A DNA stretch of 64,000 bases from Shinella sp. CPCC 101442 (GCF_024704725.1 NZ_JALIQS010000008.1:1-64000); one strand, 5' to 3'; shown: positions 53,237-62,046, counted from the stretch's first letter. Notes: generated by a model from the sequence alone, not told the origin. Program-made: numbers and translations.

Positions 53237-54478
53237 ATGAGCGCGCCTAGTGGAATCGAAGTCGGCGGCGTCGATTCAAGCTATGCCACGTTACGGCTGG
53301 TGCTCACGCTCATTCTTGGCACTGTTGCGTGCGTCGGCAATTGGTCGATCGTGGTGGTGCTGCCGACCCTCCAGCTCGAATTCGACACGCTGCGCGGCGG
53401 CGCCTCGCTGCCCTATACCTGCACCATGCTAGGCTTCGCTTTCGGTGGGGTGGCGATGGGACGCCTCGCAGATCGAGTCGGCATTGTCGCACCGGTGCTG
53501 ATTGGCGCTTTTCTGCTCTGCATCGGCTATATCGCCGCCGCCTTCACAAGCAACATTTGGCAGTTCGCCGCGATTTCCGCCGTGATTGGCCTTGGCTCCG
53601 CCGCTGGATTCTCGCCGTTGATTTCCGATCTGTCCCACTGGTTCCGCAAGCGGCGCGCACTTGCCGTCACTTTCGCCGCTTCGGGTAGCTATCTCTCCGG
53701 CGCGGCATGGCCGCTGATTATCGAGCATTTTGTAACGGCGCAGGGCTGGCGGGCCACCCATATAGGCATCGGCCTGTTCGTCCCTTTGGTGATGGTGCCG
53801 ATCGGACTTCTGCTGAAGCGGCGCCCGCAGACTGCGGCTTATGCCGAGGCCGAGGCGGCGACCGAAGCGGCGCGCGAGGAACTCGGCCTCAAGCCCAATG
53901 TGCTGCAAGGCATTCTCGTCGTCGCGGGGTTTGCGTGCTGCATGGCGATGTCGATGCCGCAGGTCCACATCGTGGCCTATTGCGGCGATCTCGGGTACGG
54001 CGTCGCCGTAGGCACGCAAATCGTGTCGCTGATGCTCGGGCTTGGCGTGGTCAGCCGTCTCGCTTCCGGCGTGGTCGCGGACCGGATTGGGGCCGGCCCG
54101 ATGCTGATCCTCGGCTCCTCCATGCAGGCGGCGGCGCTGCTGCTTTATCTGTTCTTCAATAGCCAAGCCTCGCTCTATGTGATCTCCGGCTTGTTCGGGC
54201 TTTTCCAGGGCGGCATAGTCCCGATGTATGCTGTGATCATCCGCCAGTTCCTGCCGCCACGCGAAGCCGGCATCCGCATCAGCCTGGTGCTGATGGCGAC
54301 GGTGCTCGGCATGGCATGCGGGGGCCTTGCTGCCGGCTACATCTTCGACGCGACCGGGTCTTACCGCCTGGCCTTCCTGCATGGCTTCCTGTGGAACGTC
54401 GTGAACCTTGTTCTGGTGAGCTGGCTGATTCTCTGGCCGAAGCTACGTCAGCGCCGGCAAGCTGCGATGGGGCGATAA
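53237..54478 (+). CDS. MFS transporter
   Basis: About 413 residues with twelve predicted membrane helices. MFS landmarks: GRLADRVGIVAPVLIGAFLLCIGYIAAAF (loop 2-3 motif), GFSPLISDLSHWFRKRRALAVTFAASGSYLSGAAWPLI (YbfB/monocarboxylate-like), and SRLASGVVADRIGAGPMLILGS in the second half. Start 53237 is favoured by TTTGGAG 7 bases upstream; ATG 53216 and 53066 are possible. The substrate is probably an organic acid but cannot be fixed. Confidence 0.85.
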   Translation: MSAPSGIEVGGVDSSYATLRLVLTLILGTVACVGNWSIVVVLPTLQLEFDTLRGGASLPYTCTMLGFAFGGVAMGRLADRVGIVAPVLIGAFLLCIGYIAAAFTSNIWQFAAISAVIGLGSAAGFSPLISDLSHWFRKRRALAVTFAASGSYLSGAAWPLIIEHFVTAQGWRATHIGIGLFVPLVMVPIGLLLKRRPQTAAYAEAEAATEAAREELGLKPNVLQGILVVAGFACCMAMSMPQVHIVAYCGDLGYGVAVGTQIVSLMLGLGVVSRLASGVVADRIGAGPMLILGSSMQAAALLLYLFFNSQASLYVISGLFGLFQGGIVPMYAVIIRQFLPPREAGIRISLVLMATVLGMACGGLAAGYIFDATGSYRLAFLHGFLWNVVNLVLVSWLILWPKLRQRRQAAMGR

Positions 54479-55627
54479 ACGCTTGTGATGTTCAATGTTC
54501 CGGATGGTCTCTGCACCCTAAATGACCGATTTTTCAAACGCGCCCCGCTAACCCGATCGTCATGCGTTCGGCTCGACGCCCGGCAAGGCATTAGACTGTG
54601 CGGAGATCTCACGAGCAACGGCGGGGACTTCAAATTTCCTGGTGACTGCCGCCTACGTTTGGTTCATGATTTCTATATGTTCCGGCCGCGACGCTCGCGG
54701 CTGATCGGGTTCACGTCGGCGGTCACGGAAAATGGTTTGGCGAGAAGCCTGCCCGCAATGAAGAAAATGAAGCTCTTTCGATACCCGGAGCGAGGCGGCG
54801 ATCGTCTGTGGAGGCTGTCCATTCGGCGCGTTTCATTGAAAATGCGTAGACTGGATCTCGCAACTTGCCTCTGAAGTAAATTCGATAATGGCGTATCGCT
54901 TTCTAGCGCACGATCAACCACCGTTTGCATTTGAAATGGAACGCCTTAGTGAGTAGGTGCCAAGTTGCAGCCACGGGCCGCTGAGATATTCCCAAAGGTC
55001 GATACCCCGAATTTCTATAGAGTGGGGCAGGAAGTCATTGCTCAGAACTCTGTACAACGCATCCGCTTTGGTCTTGGGGGCATTGTTCTGGGATCGTGAT
55101 AGGCGGTTGCCACTTCTGCAGATCCTGCTTGCCCAGCCACGAAAGCAATTTGACTGCCAGACGCTCGCGTCCTCACGCAGTGATCTGCTGGTGGTCGAAA
55201 ACTCGACGCCGGCTCCAGAGATGGCGTAAATCACTGACGTCTGGTGATACCCCTCTGTCTTAACTGCTATATCGATCAGTTCATCACGGATCCGCCCCTC
55301 GTGTTCGCCCGGAAGCCAGTGAAACATTGTGAGGTGTGCGCGAAGGACGTGTCGATCGGCGGGAAATGCGCGGTACGCAGTCGATCGAACAGTTCAAGAT
55401 CATTATCGGCTAACCGCAAGTTCTAACGTGCACGTAGCCTTCTTTTCCCCGTGCAGTGCAAGGCATTTATTTTGAGGATTTGTGGCGAATGAAATTCAAC
55501 GTCAAGGCCTATCCGCAACTTTCTGGCTCGCTTTTGAGAACGGCAGCGTTTACCTTAAGCAGATCGCCCCTATAGCTGGATGTTGATGCTGTGGCCGCAA
55601 CTCAAAACAAATAGGTAATGGCAATTC
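54479..55627. other. gene-poor stretch
   Basis: No supported gene in about 1.1 kb. Minus-strand frames at 54673-54930 (85 residues) and 54914-55327 (137 residues, ending LQLGTYSLRRSISNANGG) are open. They have no clear ribosome site, unusual serine/arginine content and no recognised motif. Lower GC than the flanks suggests acquired or degraded DNA. Confidence 0.4.
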
Positions 55628-55870
55628 CTAATCGAGCCAGAACGTTCGATCCCAGACAGGTATCCCTCCAGCAATCTCGAAGACAATTATCCGAACACGC
55701 CTCACCACTTCGGGAGGAACGCGCCCGTGGATAATCATCGCTTGCGGCTCGTATCGGATTTCAATTTCGTGCCGCGAGCAAAGTTCGTCGTATGCTACTG
55801 CGGCGGCAATTGACGCGCGCAGCCCAAATCCTTGCGCGCCAGAGCCGCCACCGAGAGATGTTTGAAACAT
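55628..55870 (-). CDS. small hypothetical protein
   Basis: 80 residues from ATG 55870, chosen because GGGAGGATGAG precedes it. The sequence MFQTSLGGGSGAQGFGLRASIAAAVAYDELCSRHEIEIRYEPQA continues with IIHGRVPPEVVRRVRIIVFEIAGGIPVWDRTFWLD. The beta-rich second half resembles one BON-like unit but the match is too weak to name. Upstream in-frame codons to 56119 run through a terminator and are discarded. Confidence 0.55.
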   Translation of the reverse strand: MFQTSLGGGSGAQGFGLRASIAAAVAYDELCSRHEIEIRYEPQAMIIHGRVPPEVVRRVRIIVFEIAGGIPVWDRTFWLD

Positions 55871-56010
55871 CTCATCCTCCCATGTTTTCCAGTACGCTTG
55901 GAAACAACGCGAAGGCCGACACAGTTCCGAGTCAGAGCAAGAAACCCACAAATTTATAGGGGCTGAAAGAGCACTACGTGAGGGACGTTGGGGCGGGACT
56001 GCCGCAATAT

Positions 56011-56036
56011 AAAAAGGCCCCGATTTACTCGGAGCC
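56011..56036 (-). terminator. rho-independent terminator
   Basis: On the minus strand GGCTCCGA-GTAAA-TCGGGGCC is followed by TTTTTATATT. It lies 25 bases after the stop of the secreted protein gene at 56061-56384. Confidence 0.8.
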
Positions 56037-56060
56037 TCATCATCGACATCAGGACACAGC

Positions 56061-56384
56061 CTAGTTGTTGCCGGCCCAGTCGCAGACACGGGTGTCACCT
56101 TCGCTTCGGTTCGTAGCACCGTTGGTCGAGCAATCCGCCTTCATCTTGGAACGCTGTTCATCGTTCAGGCCAGCCCAGTTCTTCGACCACTCGGCCTCCG
56201 GTCGTAGTGTACGCGCCTTCATGTCGCTGTAGAAGACGTTGCCGGTAGCTTCGTCCATCTGCATCAGGGCTTGGTCGCCTGCGTTGGTGGTGCTCGACGT
56301 GCTTTCCCCGCTGCTCGTCTGCGCGAACGCAGAGAAGCTGATGAGCGTGGCAGCTGCGGCAATCGTGGCGAGTTTGGTCAACAT
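56061..56384 (-). CDS. secreted hypothetical stress protein
   Basis: 107 residues from ATG 56384 (GAGGAGAACAAC upstream). Signal peptide LTKLATIAAAATLISFSAFA, then a soluble domain with SKNWAGLNDEQRSKMKADCSTNG and a C-terminal RVCDWAGNN; the two cysteines could form a disulfide. Periplasmic location is predicted. An EcfG-type promoter variant is upstream and a good terminator downstream, so it is a single-gene unit. No named family recognised. Confidence 0.72.
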   Translation of the reverse strand: MLTKLATIAAAATLISFSAFAQTSSGESTSSTTNAGDQALMQMDEATGNVFYSDMKARTLRPEAEWSKNWAGLNDEQRSKMKADCSTNGATNRSEGDTRVCDWAGNN

Positions 56385-56425
56385 GTTGTTCTCCTCATGA
56401 GCGGGCAATCCCGCATCGCTCAGAC

Positions 56426-56450
56426 AACACGCAAGTATGTCTAGGGTTCC
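56426..56450 (-). promoter_or_regulatory. EcfG-type promoter variant (GGAAC-N16-TGTT)
   Basis: Complement of 56446-56450 is GGAAC and of 56426-56429 is TGTT, 16 bases apart. One mismatch to CGTT. It is 42 bases before the secreted protein start at 56384. Confidence 0.55.
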
Positions 56451-56710
56451 CTAGGGCAGCACGAAACGTTGGCTCGCTTTCGTCCCGGCATTTTGCCCGC
56501 CTATCGACGCTATTTGATAGCAAGGAATAGTGACGAGGCAACGGCGAGGCGATCGAGGTTTCCCCCAGGAAAGCTCTGGCTGCGAAGTCGCCCCCGACGC
56601 GCGCGCCACAATGGGAATTTGTCTCTCACAACGCCACAACTGGTGCGCAGCAAGCCAGGCGCAAGGGAGAGCAATTAGATATTAGAAATAATTCAATTTC
56701 GGAACTAGCG

Positions 56711-57166
56711 ATGGCCGCTCACTGGGCACGCAAAATTACCCTAGAAATTGGCGAAAGGGGCAGTACTTTTGCCCATATCGAAAGCACGCAAGACGCAGCT
56801 CACTTCTTGTTAGATCATTGGAGAATGGCTCGCTCGCCACTTTATTGTGCTGCGGTACGCTATTGCACTAAGGCCATAAGGGGCGAGATAAGTCACGAGG
56901 CGGCTTATATCTCGTTTATGGCTGCCATTCGAGAAGCAAATGTTGCCTTGATCTCAGTTCGGCGCCAGTACGAGAGCGGCAACATCGAATATAATATCGC
57001 GACGGCTCTCTCCGAGAGTATCTTTGAGGATCTTAAACTGGTTGGCCGGCCTGACGCGTGGGGCATGATCCCGCCATTTCAGGGCCTCCAAAATGGCGCG
57101 TCACAGGCGGAATATTTCGAGAGCCATCAAAAAACATCCGATGTTGTCCTAAGGTTCACGGATTGA
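56711..57166 (+). CDS. DUF982-containing protein
   Basis: 151 residues. The first ~85 show the DUF982 pattern (VTLEIGER-like strand, DAAHFLLDHWRMARSPLYCAAVRYCTKAIRGEISHEAAYISFMAAIREANVAL), as in the protein at 33539-33787. A C-terminal extension (SESIFEDLKLVGRPDAWGMIPPFQGL) has no known relative. The ribosome site is weak. The flanking DNA has lower GC than the main clusters. Function unknown. Confidence 0.65.
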   Translation: MAAHWARKITLEIGERGSTFAHIESTQDAAHFLLDHWRMARSPLYCAAVRYCTKAIRGEISHEAAYISFMAAIREANVALISVRRQYESGNIEYNIATALSESIFEDLKLVGRPDAWGMIPPFQGLQNGASQAEYFESHQKTSDVVLRFTD

Positions 57167-57515
57167 CGGCGATTTTTCGTTGCCCCAGAATTACCTAAAA
57201 TTCAGGGGATGAACGTGGTTGGCTCCTTACGCCCATTTGCTTTCACGATATTCGAAGACAAAGTCGATTTTCGATACGACTGGTTTGCGAACGGAAACAC
57301 GCCCGAATTTATTCTTTCGGGCGGGGATTGTTGATTTCCTGATCAAATCTGATGCAAGCACAGGCTTCGCAAAAGCTGACTTCAGCCTGTAGCACGTCCG
57401 ATTTAATCCGGTTCATATCCTGCTGAAGTGAAGTAGTTGGCGCATTCGGCCGGGGTGAAGGTTCGATGATGGAACTGGCGGCGTTCCAGAGAGCGGAGAT
57501 GCAACTACACCGGAC

Positions 57516-57626
57516 TGCGAGGTGTTAGCTTATTTCGCCGTTGTCATCGACCTCTATTCCCGCCGGGTCATTTGCTGGGCACGGCAGAGCCGCCAAAGAA
57601 CGGATGTCGTATCGCAGGCGCTCTAG
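57516..57626 (+). pseudogene. IS3-family transposase scrap
   Basis: Reads CEVLAYFAVVIDLYSRRVICW and RTDVVSQAL then TAG: the strand around the first DDE-core aspartate (VVIDLYSRRVIGW in intact copies). The rest of the element is missing. The surrounding 57167-57824 holds no other gene. Confidence 0.75.
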
Positions 57627-57824
57627 AGAGTCGCGAAAATTATACTAAAAAGGCGCGCAACCGCCTCAGCAATCGCGCGCCTTAGTCCCGGATGCTTTTA
57701 GAGGGGCTTCAACGCCAACCAATTAGTTCGCCGGGCGCTGTCGTCAAGCGCGTACCATAAGAAAAACGCGGCTACGCTAAACAACAGCCGCGCCGCTCTT
57801 GGCGTCCCCCGTGGACGTGTCAAA

Positions 57825-58028
57825 CTATCCCGCTTCGACCGGCAGATTGGCGTTGTTGTAAGCCGTGAAATCGATAAGCGGGAAGCCGAGCCGGATACGC
57901 TGGCCGTTCGCGAAGCTGGCTGCATGCTTGTGAAGGCGGAAGGGATGAAGAGTCTCGTCACCGTCACCGTCACCGATGACCGACCAATGTTGTTTGTCTG
58001 CAAAAAGCAAAACAGAGTTAAGTGACAT
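57825..58028 (-). CDS. small hypothetical protein (tandem family, copy 1)
   Basis: 67 residues, MSLNSVLLFADKQHWSVIGDG then DGDETLHPFRLHKHAASFANGQRIRLGFPLIDFTAYNNAN. GAGGTGAAGCT lies before the start on the minus strand. The C-terminal F-A-N-G-Q-x-I-R-L-x-x-P-L-I block recurs in the damaged neighbour at 58288-58641, so the two are tandem paralogues. No function known. Confidence 0.55.
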   Translation of the reverse strand: MSLNSVLLFADKQHWSVIGDGDGDETLHPFRLHKHAASFANGQRIRLGFPLIDFTAYNNANLPVEAG

Positions 58029-58287
58029 AGCTTCACCTCCAGTACCGGGGCGAAAGCTATTGCACTCTCATGGTCGCGCCCGTTTCGTCGGCGACCGGTA
58101 TTCAAACACTACGCGAATATTTACGGGTGTCTAATAAATTCGCTTTTGAAAAGGACTCGGCTCATTCCCGAACCAAGCCCTTCGCCGTTGCGAGAGGTGG
58201 GCACTCTCGCGTAACTGATTTAGCGCGAGCGAGACATCATTCAAGACGAAAGCCGATTGAAAGGCTGCGGCTTCCATCACGCTTCAT

Positions 58288-58641
58288 CTATTCCGATAGA
58301 GTCCCGGCGTCGTCGTCTAAGCTCGCGTTGCTGATATGCTGACCAATCAGCGGAAGATCAAGCCGAATAAGCTGACCGTCCGCGAAGCTCGATCTGAAAA
58401 AGGTTTCGGATTTCGTTGTCGTTCTCGATGACGACGACAACCCAATGGTCGTCGGCGCGATATAGACGAAGGCCTTCTCGGCTGCGATGTGACGACCCTT
58501 GGCGCGCTCCTTCCAGACCTTGAATTTGGCGTGTTCTGCGACCAATGCAGTCGTGCCGTGCCGGTGGATCGTGATAGGCTTGCCGGTAAATACGGTGCCA
58601 GTCAGAACATCAAAGCTATCAAGGCTAAAGAGCCCTGCCAT
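58288..58641 (-). pseudogene. paralogue of the 57825 gene, probably frameshifted
   Basis: The open frame ends FRSSFADGQLIRLDLPLIGQH, matching FANGQRIRLGFPLIDF of the neighbour. The matching upstream part of the neighbour (HWSVIGDGDGDE) is found here in a different frame as LYRADDHWVVVVIENDNEIRNLFQ. A frameshift near 58400 thus joins two reading frames. The remaining N-terminal frame (VLTGTVFTGKPITIHRHGTTALVAEHAKFKVWKERAKG) may belong to a separate protein; this is uncertain. Confidence 0.45.
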
Positions 58642-58676
58642 CGACGCGGATAAACCGCCGGGTCGAGAAACGAAGC

Positions 58677-58946
58677 CTAATCAACAACCACTTCTACGAG
58701 AATCTTCGATAGAAGCAGCTTGCGATAGGCGTCATCCGGGTCGTTCAACATCTCCAGCAGCGACACCAGATCGACGCGCACCAAGCATTCATAGATTGCC
58801 ATTGCGCCAACCTCATGCTGGTTCAAAACCTCACGCATTTCACGGCGCTGCTCGACGGCGGCTTCTCTGCATTTTTCAATGCTTAGGGCGAAGAAAAGGG
58901 TGTCGTCGCTGCCCGGATGAACTTGATAGCCGTAAAGTGTTTGCAT
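58677..58946 (-). CDS. small hypothetical protein
   Basis: 89 residues: MQTLYGYQVHPGSDDTLFFAL followed by a helical region (SIEKCREAAVEQRREMREVLNQHEVGAMAIYECLVRVDLVSLLEML) and LLLSKILVEVVVD. TAGGAGCCGCGGC precedes the start. No recognised domain. Located 35 bases upstream of the damaged tandem gene on the same strand, so possibly co-transcribed with it. Confidence 0.5.
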   Translation of the reverse strand: MQTLYGYQVHPGSDDTLFFALSIEKCREAAVEQRREMREVLNQHEVGAMAIYECLVRVDLVSLLEMLNDPDDAYRKLLLSKILVEVVVD

Positions 58947-59136
58947 GCCGCGGCTCCTACTCTGCTACTATACGCGTGAGCCCCGGAAGTGGTTGCAATC
59001 TTGCAAAAATTTTTAGGCGGGAACCTTAGACAAACTCGGCGGTTGGAGGTCGTCACGACTAACGCCGTGACAGCAGCGAGGCGAGCGCTCAGCCCCCCAG
59101 CCCGGGAGCGCTCGCCTTCGTACGGTTAGTCGATGA

Positions 59137-59313
59137 TCAGTGCTTGCGGTCTTCAAGCCAACCCAATTTCCTGCAATGCTCTTCCGCTGCGCGTACTGCT
59201 TCACGCTGACTAGAAAATGGACCACCAAGGTAGTGAGCTACGCCTCGGAACTCCACGAACACTCCCTTTTTGAGCACATCGTAGATGATCTGCATGCCCC
59301 TCTCGTACGCCAT
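59137..59313 (-). CDS. small hypothetical protein
   Basis: 58 residues from ATG 59313 (GGGAG upstream): MAYERGMQIIYDVLKKGVFVEFRGVAHYLGGPFSSQREAVRAAEE then HCRKLGWLEDRKH. It is a compact strand-helix pattern with a possible substrate-like loop. A perfect 10-bp inverted repeat at 59333-59356 sits in its leader and could regulate it. Function unknown. Confidence 0.5.
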   Translation of the reverse strand: MAYERGMQIIYDVLKKGVFVEFRGVAHYLGGPFSSQREAVRAAEEHCRKLGWLEDRKH

Positions 59314-59332
59314 TCGACAACTCCCGCTCAAC

Positions 59333-59356
59333 TGGAATTGCGTTTTCGCAATTCCA
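59333..59356. repeat. perfect 10-bp inverted repeat with TTTT loop
   Basis: TGGAATTGCG-TTTT-CGCAATTCCA, in the 59-base gap between the minus-strand genes ending at 59373 and starting at 59313. No T tract follows on the minus strand, so it may be an operator or mRNA structure rather than a terminator. Confidence 0.65.
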
Positions 59357-59372
59357 CGACGGGTGTCAAACA

Positions 59373-59537
59373 CTATTCCTGAGGGCGCTTATGCTGTGGC
59401 TCTCGTTCACTTAAGTAACCAGCGCCAATAAGCCAGCCGTTCACAATGCGCTCAAGCGCCTGATCACGAGTAAGGCCAATCTGCCTTGCATACGCTGACA
59501 AAGCCTTTTCAATAGCGTTAGTGAACCGCATCGCCAT
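59373..59537 (-). CDS. small helical protein, possibly ribbon-helix-helix
   Basis: 54 residues from ATG 59537 (or 59531): MAMRFTNAIEKALSAYARQIGLTRDQALERIVNGWLIGAGYL and a charged tail. The short strand followed by two helices (AIEKALSAYARQIGLTRDQALERIVNGWL) resembles ribbon-helix-helix repressors, though this is only a shape match. It lies upstream of the gene at 59137-59313 on the same strand and could be its regulator. Confidence 0.45.
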   Translation of the reverse strand: MAMRFTNAIEKALSAYARQIGLTRDQALERIVNGWLIGAGYLSEREPQHKRPQE

Positions 59538-59741
59538 CCCTAAGTTGCTCTGCAACTATACGAGCTTCGTGCGTGATTGGATCACCTACGCCTTCGCCGT
59601 AGCTGGCGGCGGCTGGTTGGAGGAGGCGGGGTATCAGGGACGGCTCGGCAAGTACCGATATATGGCGACTGGCTTTGAGGCGTACGGGCAATGGGCGCAT
59701 TCTTGATTATTCGGCATGCGGGCACGATGACAATTGAAAAA

Positions 59742-59773
59742 AAGGAACGCGACTTAGCGGAGCCGCGTTCCTT
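59742..59773 (-). terminator. rho-independent terminator
   Basis: AAGGAACGCG and CGCGTTCCTT form a perfect 10-bp stem with a 12-base loop. On the minus strand it is followed by a run of seven T. The transcript it would end must come from the right; the only candidate there is the small frame at 60203-60304. Confidence 0.7.
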
Positions 59774-60202
59774 CTTACAGTCACAACTTGAGACAGGGGC
59801 ACACGCGACTGCCTCCGAACATTAGCATTTACTGCTGCCCTAACAAGGATGTCGGCATAGTCATATTGGGCGACTTGAATCAAGTAATGATTAGTTTTCG
59901 ATGACTATGACTGAAAATACGCCCTTGACGCATAGTGCGCAGTATTTGTCGCGTCCAGAAGAACAAACACGATTGAGTATATTCAAGTTCACTAAACTTG
60001 AACGAGAAGCACGGAACATTTACAGTCCAATTCATGAACTCATACGCCGGTGTTGTGGAGACATACGCCTTTTGGCTGAATGCAGCGCCATACGTCTTAT
60101 CAGCTATGCCAATTGCAACCTGATTTGTGTCAACTATCGGATATCGATAGGCCGCAAAAACGAGAAGCGCGGTCGGGCGGCTGGATGCCGAAAAGCCGGG
60201 AA

Positions 60203-60304
60203 CTAGGGACGGCGGCGTATAGCCCAAAAACCAAGCGCCATGGCGGCGATCCAAACGCCACCCACCACAACGACAAGCCAAATGAAGTGACTATCCGTTT
60301 CCAT
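60203..60304 (-). CDS. very small membrane protein
   Basis: 33 residues: METDSHFIWLVVVVGGVWIAA then MALGFWAIRRRP. One membrane helix with arginines at the C-terminal, cytoplasmic-type end. The ribosome site is poor (GCGAC), but the clean hydrophobic helix and positive anchor look like a real single-pass peptide. A terminator is found 430 bases downstream. Confidence 0.4.
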   Translation of the reverse strand: METDSHFIWLVVVVGGVWIAAMALGFWAIRRRP

Positions 60305-60729
60305 GTCGCGATTGTAGCGCGGGTGCGATGCAGTCTGAAAGACCCGTTTGGTGGACGGCGACCAATAAACCGCAGAGAATATCTTGTTTCGGCTTCAAAG
60401 CTAGAAAGATCCCAACCGAATTGAACGAATGTTCAACAGAAGGAACGCGGTTGCGTCCGGTCCCTACGCGATACGATAGGACGAGAGTTTCATATGCGCA
60501 GTTCTTAGCTTTGGCTGCCGCCAGTCGGGCGCGGTTAAACTATTTTATCCCGCCCGGACCGCTGCTTCCACTTGCTAGCGACCTTTAAGCGCGGCACTCG
60601 TCTGAATGCCGCAGCGACAATTGATGGGCTATCGAAACATATCAGCGCGTGAACGATAGGTCTTCGCCTCATCCAAGAGTTTCGCTCTCGGAATGGCCGT
60701 GTCAAAGTCAAGTCAAATGGAGGAAGCCG

Positions 60730-60975
60730 ATGACCATCACCCCTGTGAAGTTCACCGTGAAAAAAGCCGTAGTGATTGAAGGGCATGAGGTCGGGGACGG
60801 AATCTATGTTGGGCAGAAACTCTCCGACACTGAGATCGAGCGATCAAGAGGCCGAAACGCTTCGTACTTCCTGCACTTCGCTCCACCGAGCATGGGCGGT
60901 GATCTCGCTATCGCGCAGCGCTACGATCTTGATGTGACCGATTACGTGCAAAAGGGTCAGATCGTCGTCACCTAG
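60730..60975 (+). CDS. small hypothetical protein
   Basis: 81 residues from ATG 60730 with GGAGG and 6-base spacing: MTITPVKFTVKKAVVIEGHEVGDGIYVGQKLSDTEIERSRGRNAS then YFLHFAPPSMGGDLAIAQRYDLDVTDYVQKGQIVVT. It is beta-rich, with no recognised domain. It is convergent with the metallopeptidase remnant, overlapping its end by 4 bases. Confidence 0.6.
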   Translation: MTITPVKFTVKKAVVIEGHEVGDGIYVGQKLSDTEIERSRGRNASYFLHFAPPSMGGDLAIAQRYDLDVTDYVQKGQIVVT

Positions 60976-61455
60976 GCAACACGCAGATTGCAGGTTCCGC
61001 AAGCATGCTCAATGTGAGCTCGTGCAATCTCCGGCGGCCGACTGGCGGCGTCTACAAGCTCGCGCACGCCGGGGACATCTGCCCCGTAGCGACGAACGGC
61101 GCCGATGAATTGCTCTACGTTATGCCCACGACTTGTGAAGACCGGGCAGCCGGTCGTGCCGTTGAACTTCGGGGCACCAAATGAATCGACGGCCTGGGAA
61201 GCGTGGTAAAGGTCGTGCTCGACCAATGCCATGAACTCTGCATCGCCACAGGCGGCGCAGTATTTGGGATCGAGCGTGATTATGAAGTCCGGCAAGAAGC
61301 CGACCATTCCGTGATCTTCTGCTTGATGCGGGCCTTTGTCGGCCAAGTGAGCCTATTCGGGATTCGCAACCGGCGAGGCGCCACCCAGGAACGTGACCTG
61401 CAGCTACTCCGACATGTCGGGCGTGGGCGTGAATGGCGATCCGTCTTCCCAAAAA
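60972..61455 (-). pseudogene. phage-type putative metallopeptidase, degraded
   Basis: The minus strand reads FWEDGSPFTPTPDMSE, TAG, LQVTFLGGASPVANPE, TAG, AHLADKGPHQAEDHGMVGFLPDFIITLDPKYCAACGDAEFMALVEHDLYHASQAVDSFGAPKF in one frame. The EH-x-L-Y-H zinc motif and surrounding blocks are those of the PhageMetallopep family, common in prophages and mobile elements. Two in-frame amber codons and loss of the segment expected between AHLAD and VGFLPDF mark it as decaying. The part from about 61346 down remains open and could still give a 124-residue fragment. Confidence 0.65.
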
Positions 61456-61570
61456 AACTTCCTCTTGATTGTGGGCGCTCAATCATTGTTTGCTTTTGGA
61501 TTAGCGCTGCGTGAACTTTTCAAGCCGGGCATTTTTCAGGACTGGCATAGGCTACCCTTGGGAATATGGA

Positions 61571-61813
61571 ATGGATACCGGGATGCGAGCAGCCTACCAG
61601 GCAGCCCTTAAATCGTTCGCCGAACAGTTTCGCGGTGACCGCCTTTATGATGTCGCTCGCTCTGAAAAACACCTTGCCGAGATCGTCCAACACTTCGGCT
61701 TGACGGACGAACCATTCGAGCAGGCCAGCTGCGTGCTTCGAGGTGACGCAATACGAGGTAAGCACCCCAGTGTGTTTGTCTTCGTTGGGAACGGGTTTCT
61801 TCCCTCGCCCTAG
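61571..61813 (+). CDS. small hypothetical protein
   Basis: 80 residues: MDTGMRAAYQAALKSFAEQFRGDRLYDVARSEKHLAEIVQHFGLTDEPFEQASCVLRGDAIRGKHPSVFVFVGNG. Amphipathic helical N-terminal half and regular codon use argue for a real gene. ATG 61571 or 61583 are both possible, with only a GGGAAT-like ribosome site. No recognised domain. Confidence 0.45.
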   Translation: MDTGMRAAYQAALKSFAEQFRGDRLYDVARSEKHLAEIVQHFGLTDEPFEQASCVLRGDAIRGKHPSVFVFVGNGFLPSP

Positions 61814-61946
61814 TCTTTGTGGTCGCCTGAAGAGTGAAACGCGCCGTTCTCTACCCTCCACCGAGGATACAGAGAGAAGCATCGGGTCGACTTAGCCATG
61901 CTAACCGGCCATTCTGGATTCGCTTGAACGAGAGGAGTCTTGCGTT

Positions 61947-62027
61947 ATGGCTCGGCAGATAGCGTGGTTTTTTGCAATCGGAGTTTTCGCCTATGCCTGC
62001 TTTTGGATGACGTGGCAACTGTTTTGA
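61947..62027 (+). CDS. very small membrane protein
   Basis: 26 residues, MARQIAWFFAIGVFAYACFW then MTWQLF, a single hydrophobic helix. GAGGAG at 61932-61937 is 9 bases before the start, and the gene sits just ahead of the EcfG-controlled gene at 62095. The strong ribosome site and helix make it credible despite its size. Confidence 0.5.
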   Translation: MARQIAWFFAIGVFAYACFWMTWQLF

Positions 62028-62046
62028 CCGAAGCTTCATCCTGTGC

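Noticed and set aside
54914-55327. 137-codon minus-strand frame in the gene-poor stretch
   Set aside because: No motif, no ribosome site and atypical composition; kept only as a mention in the intergenic entry.
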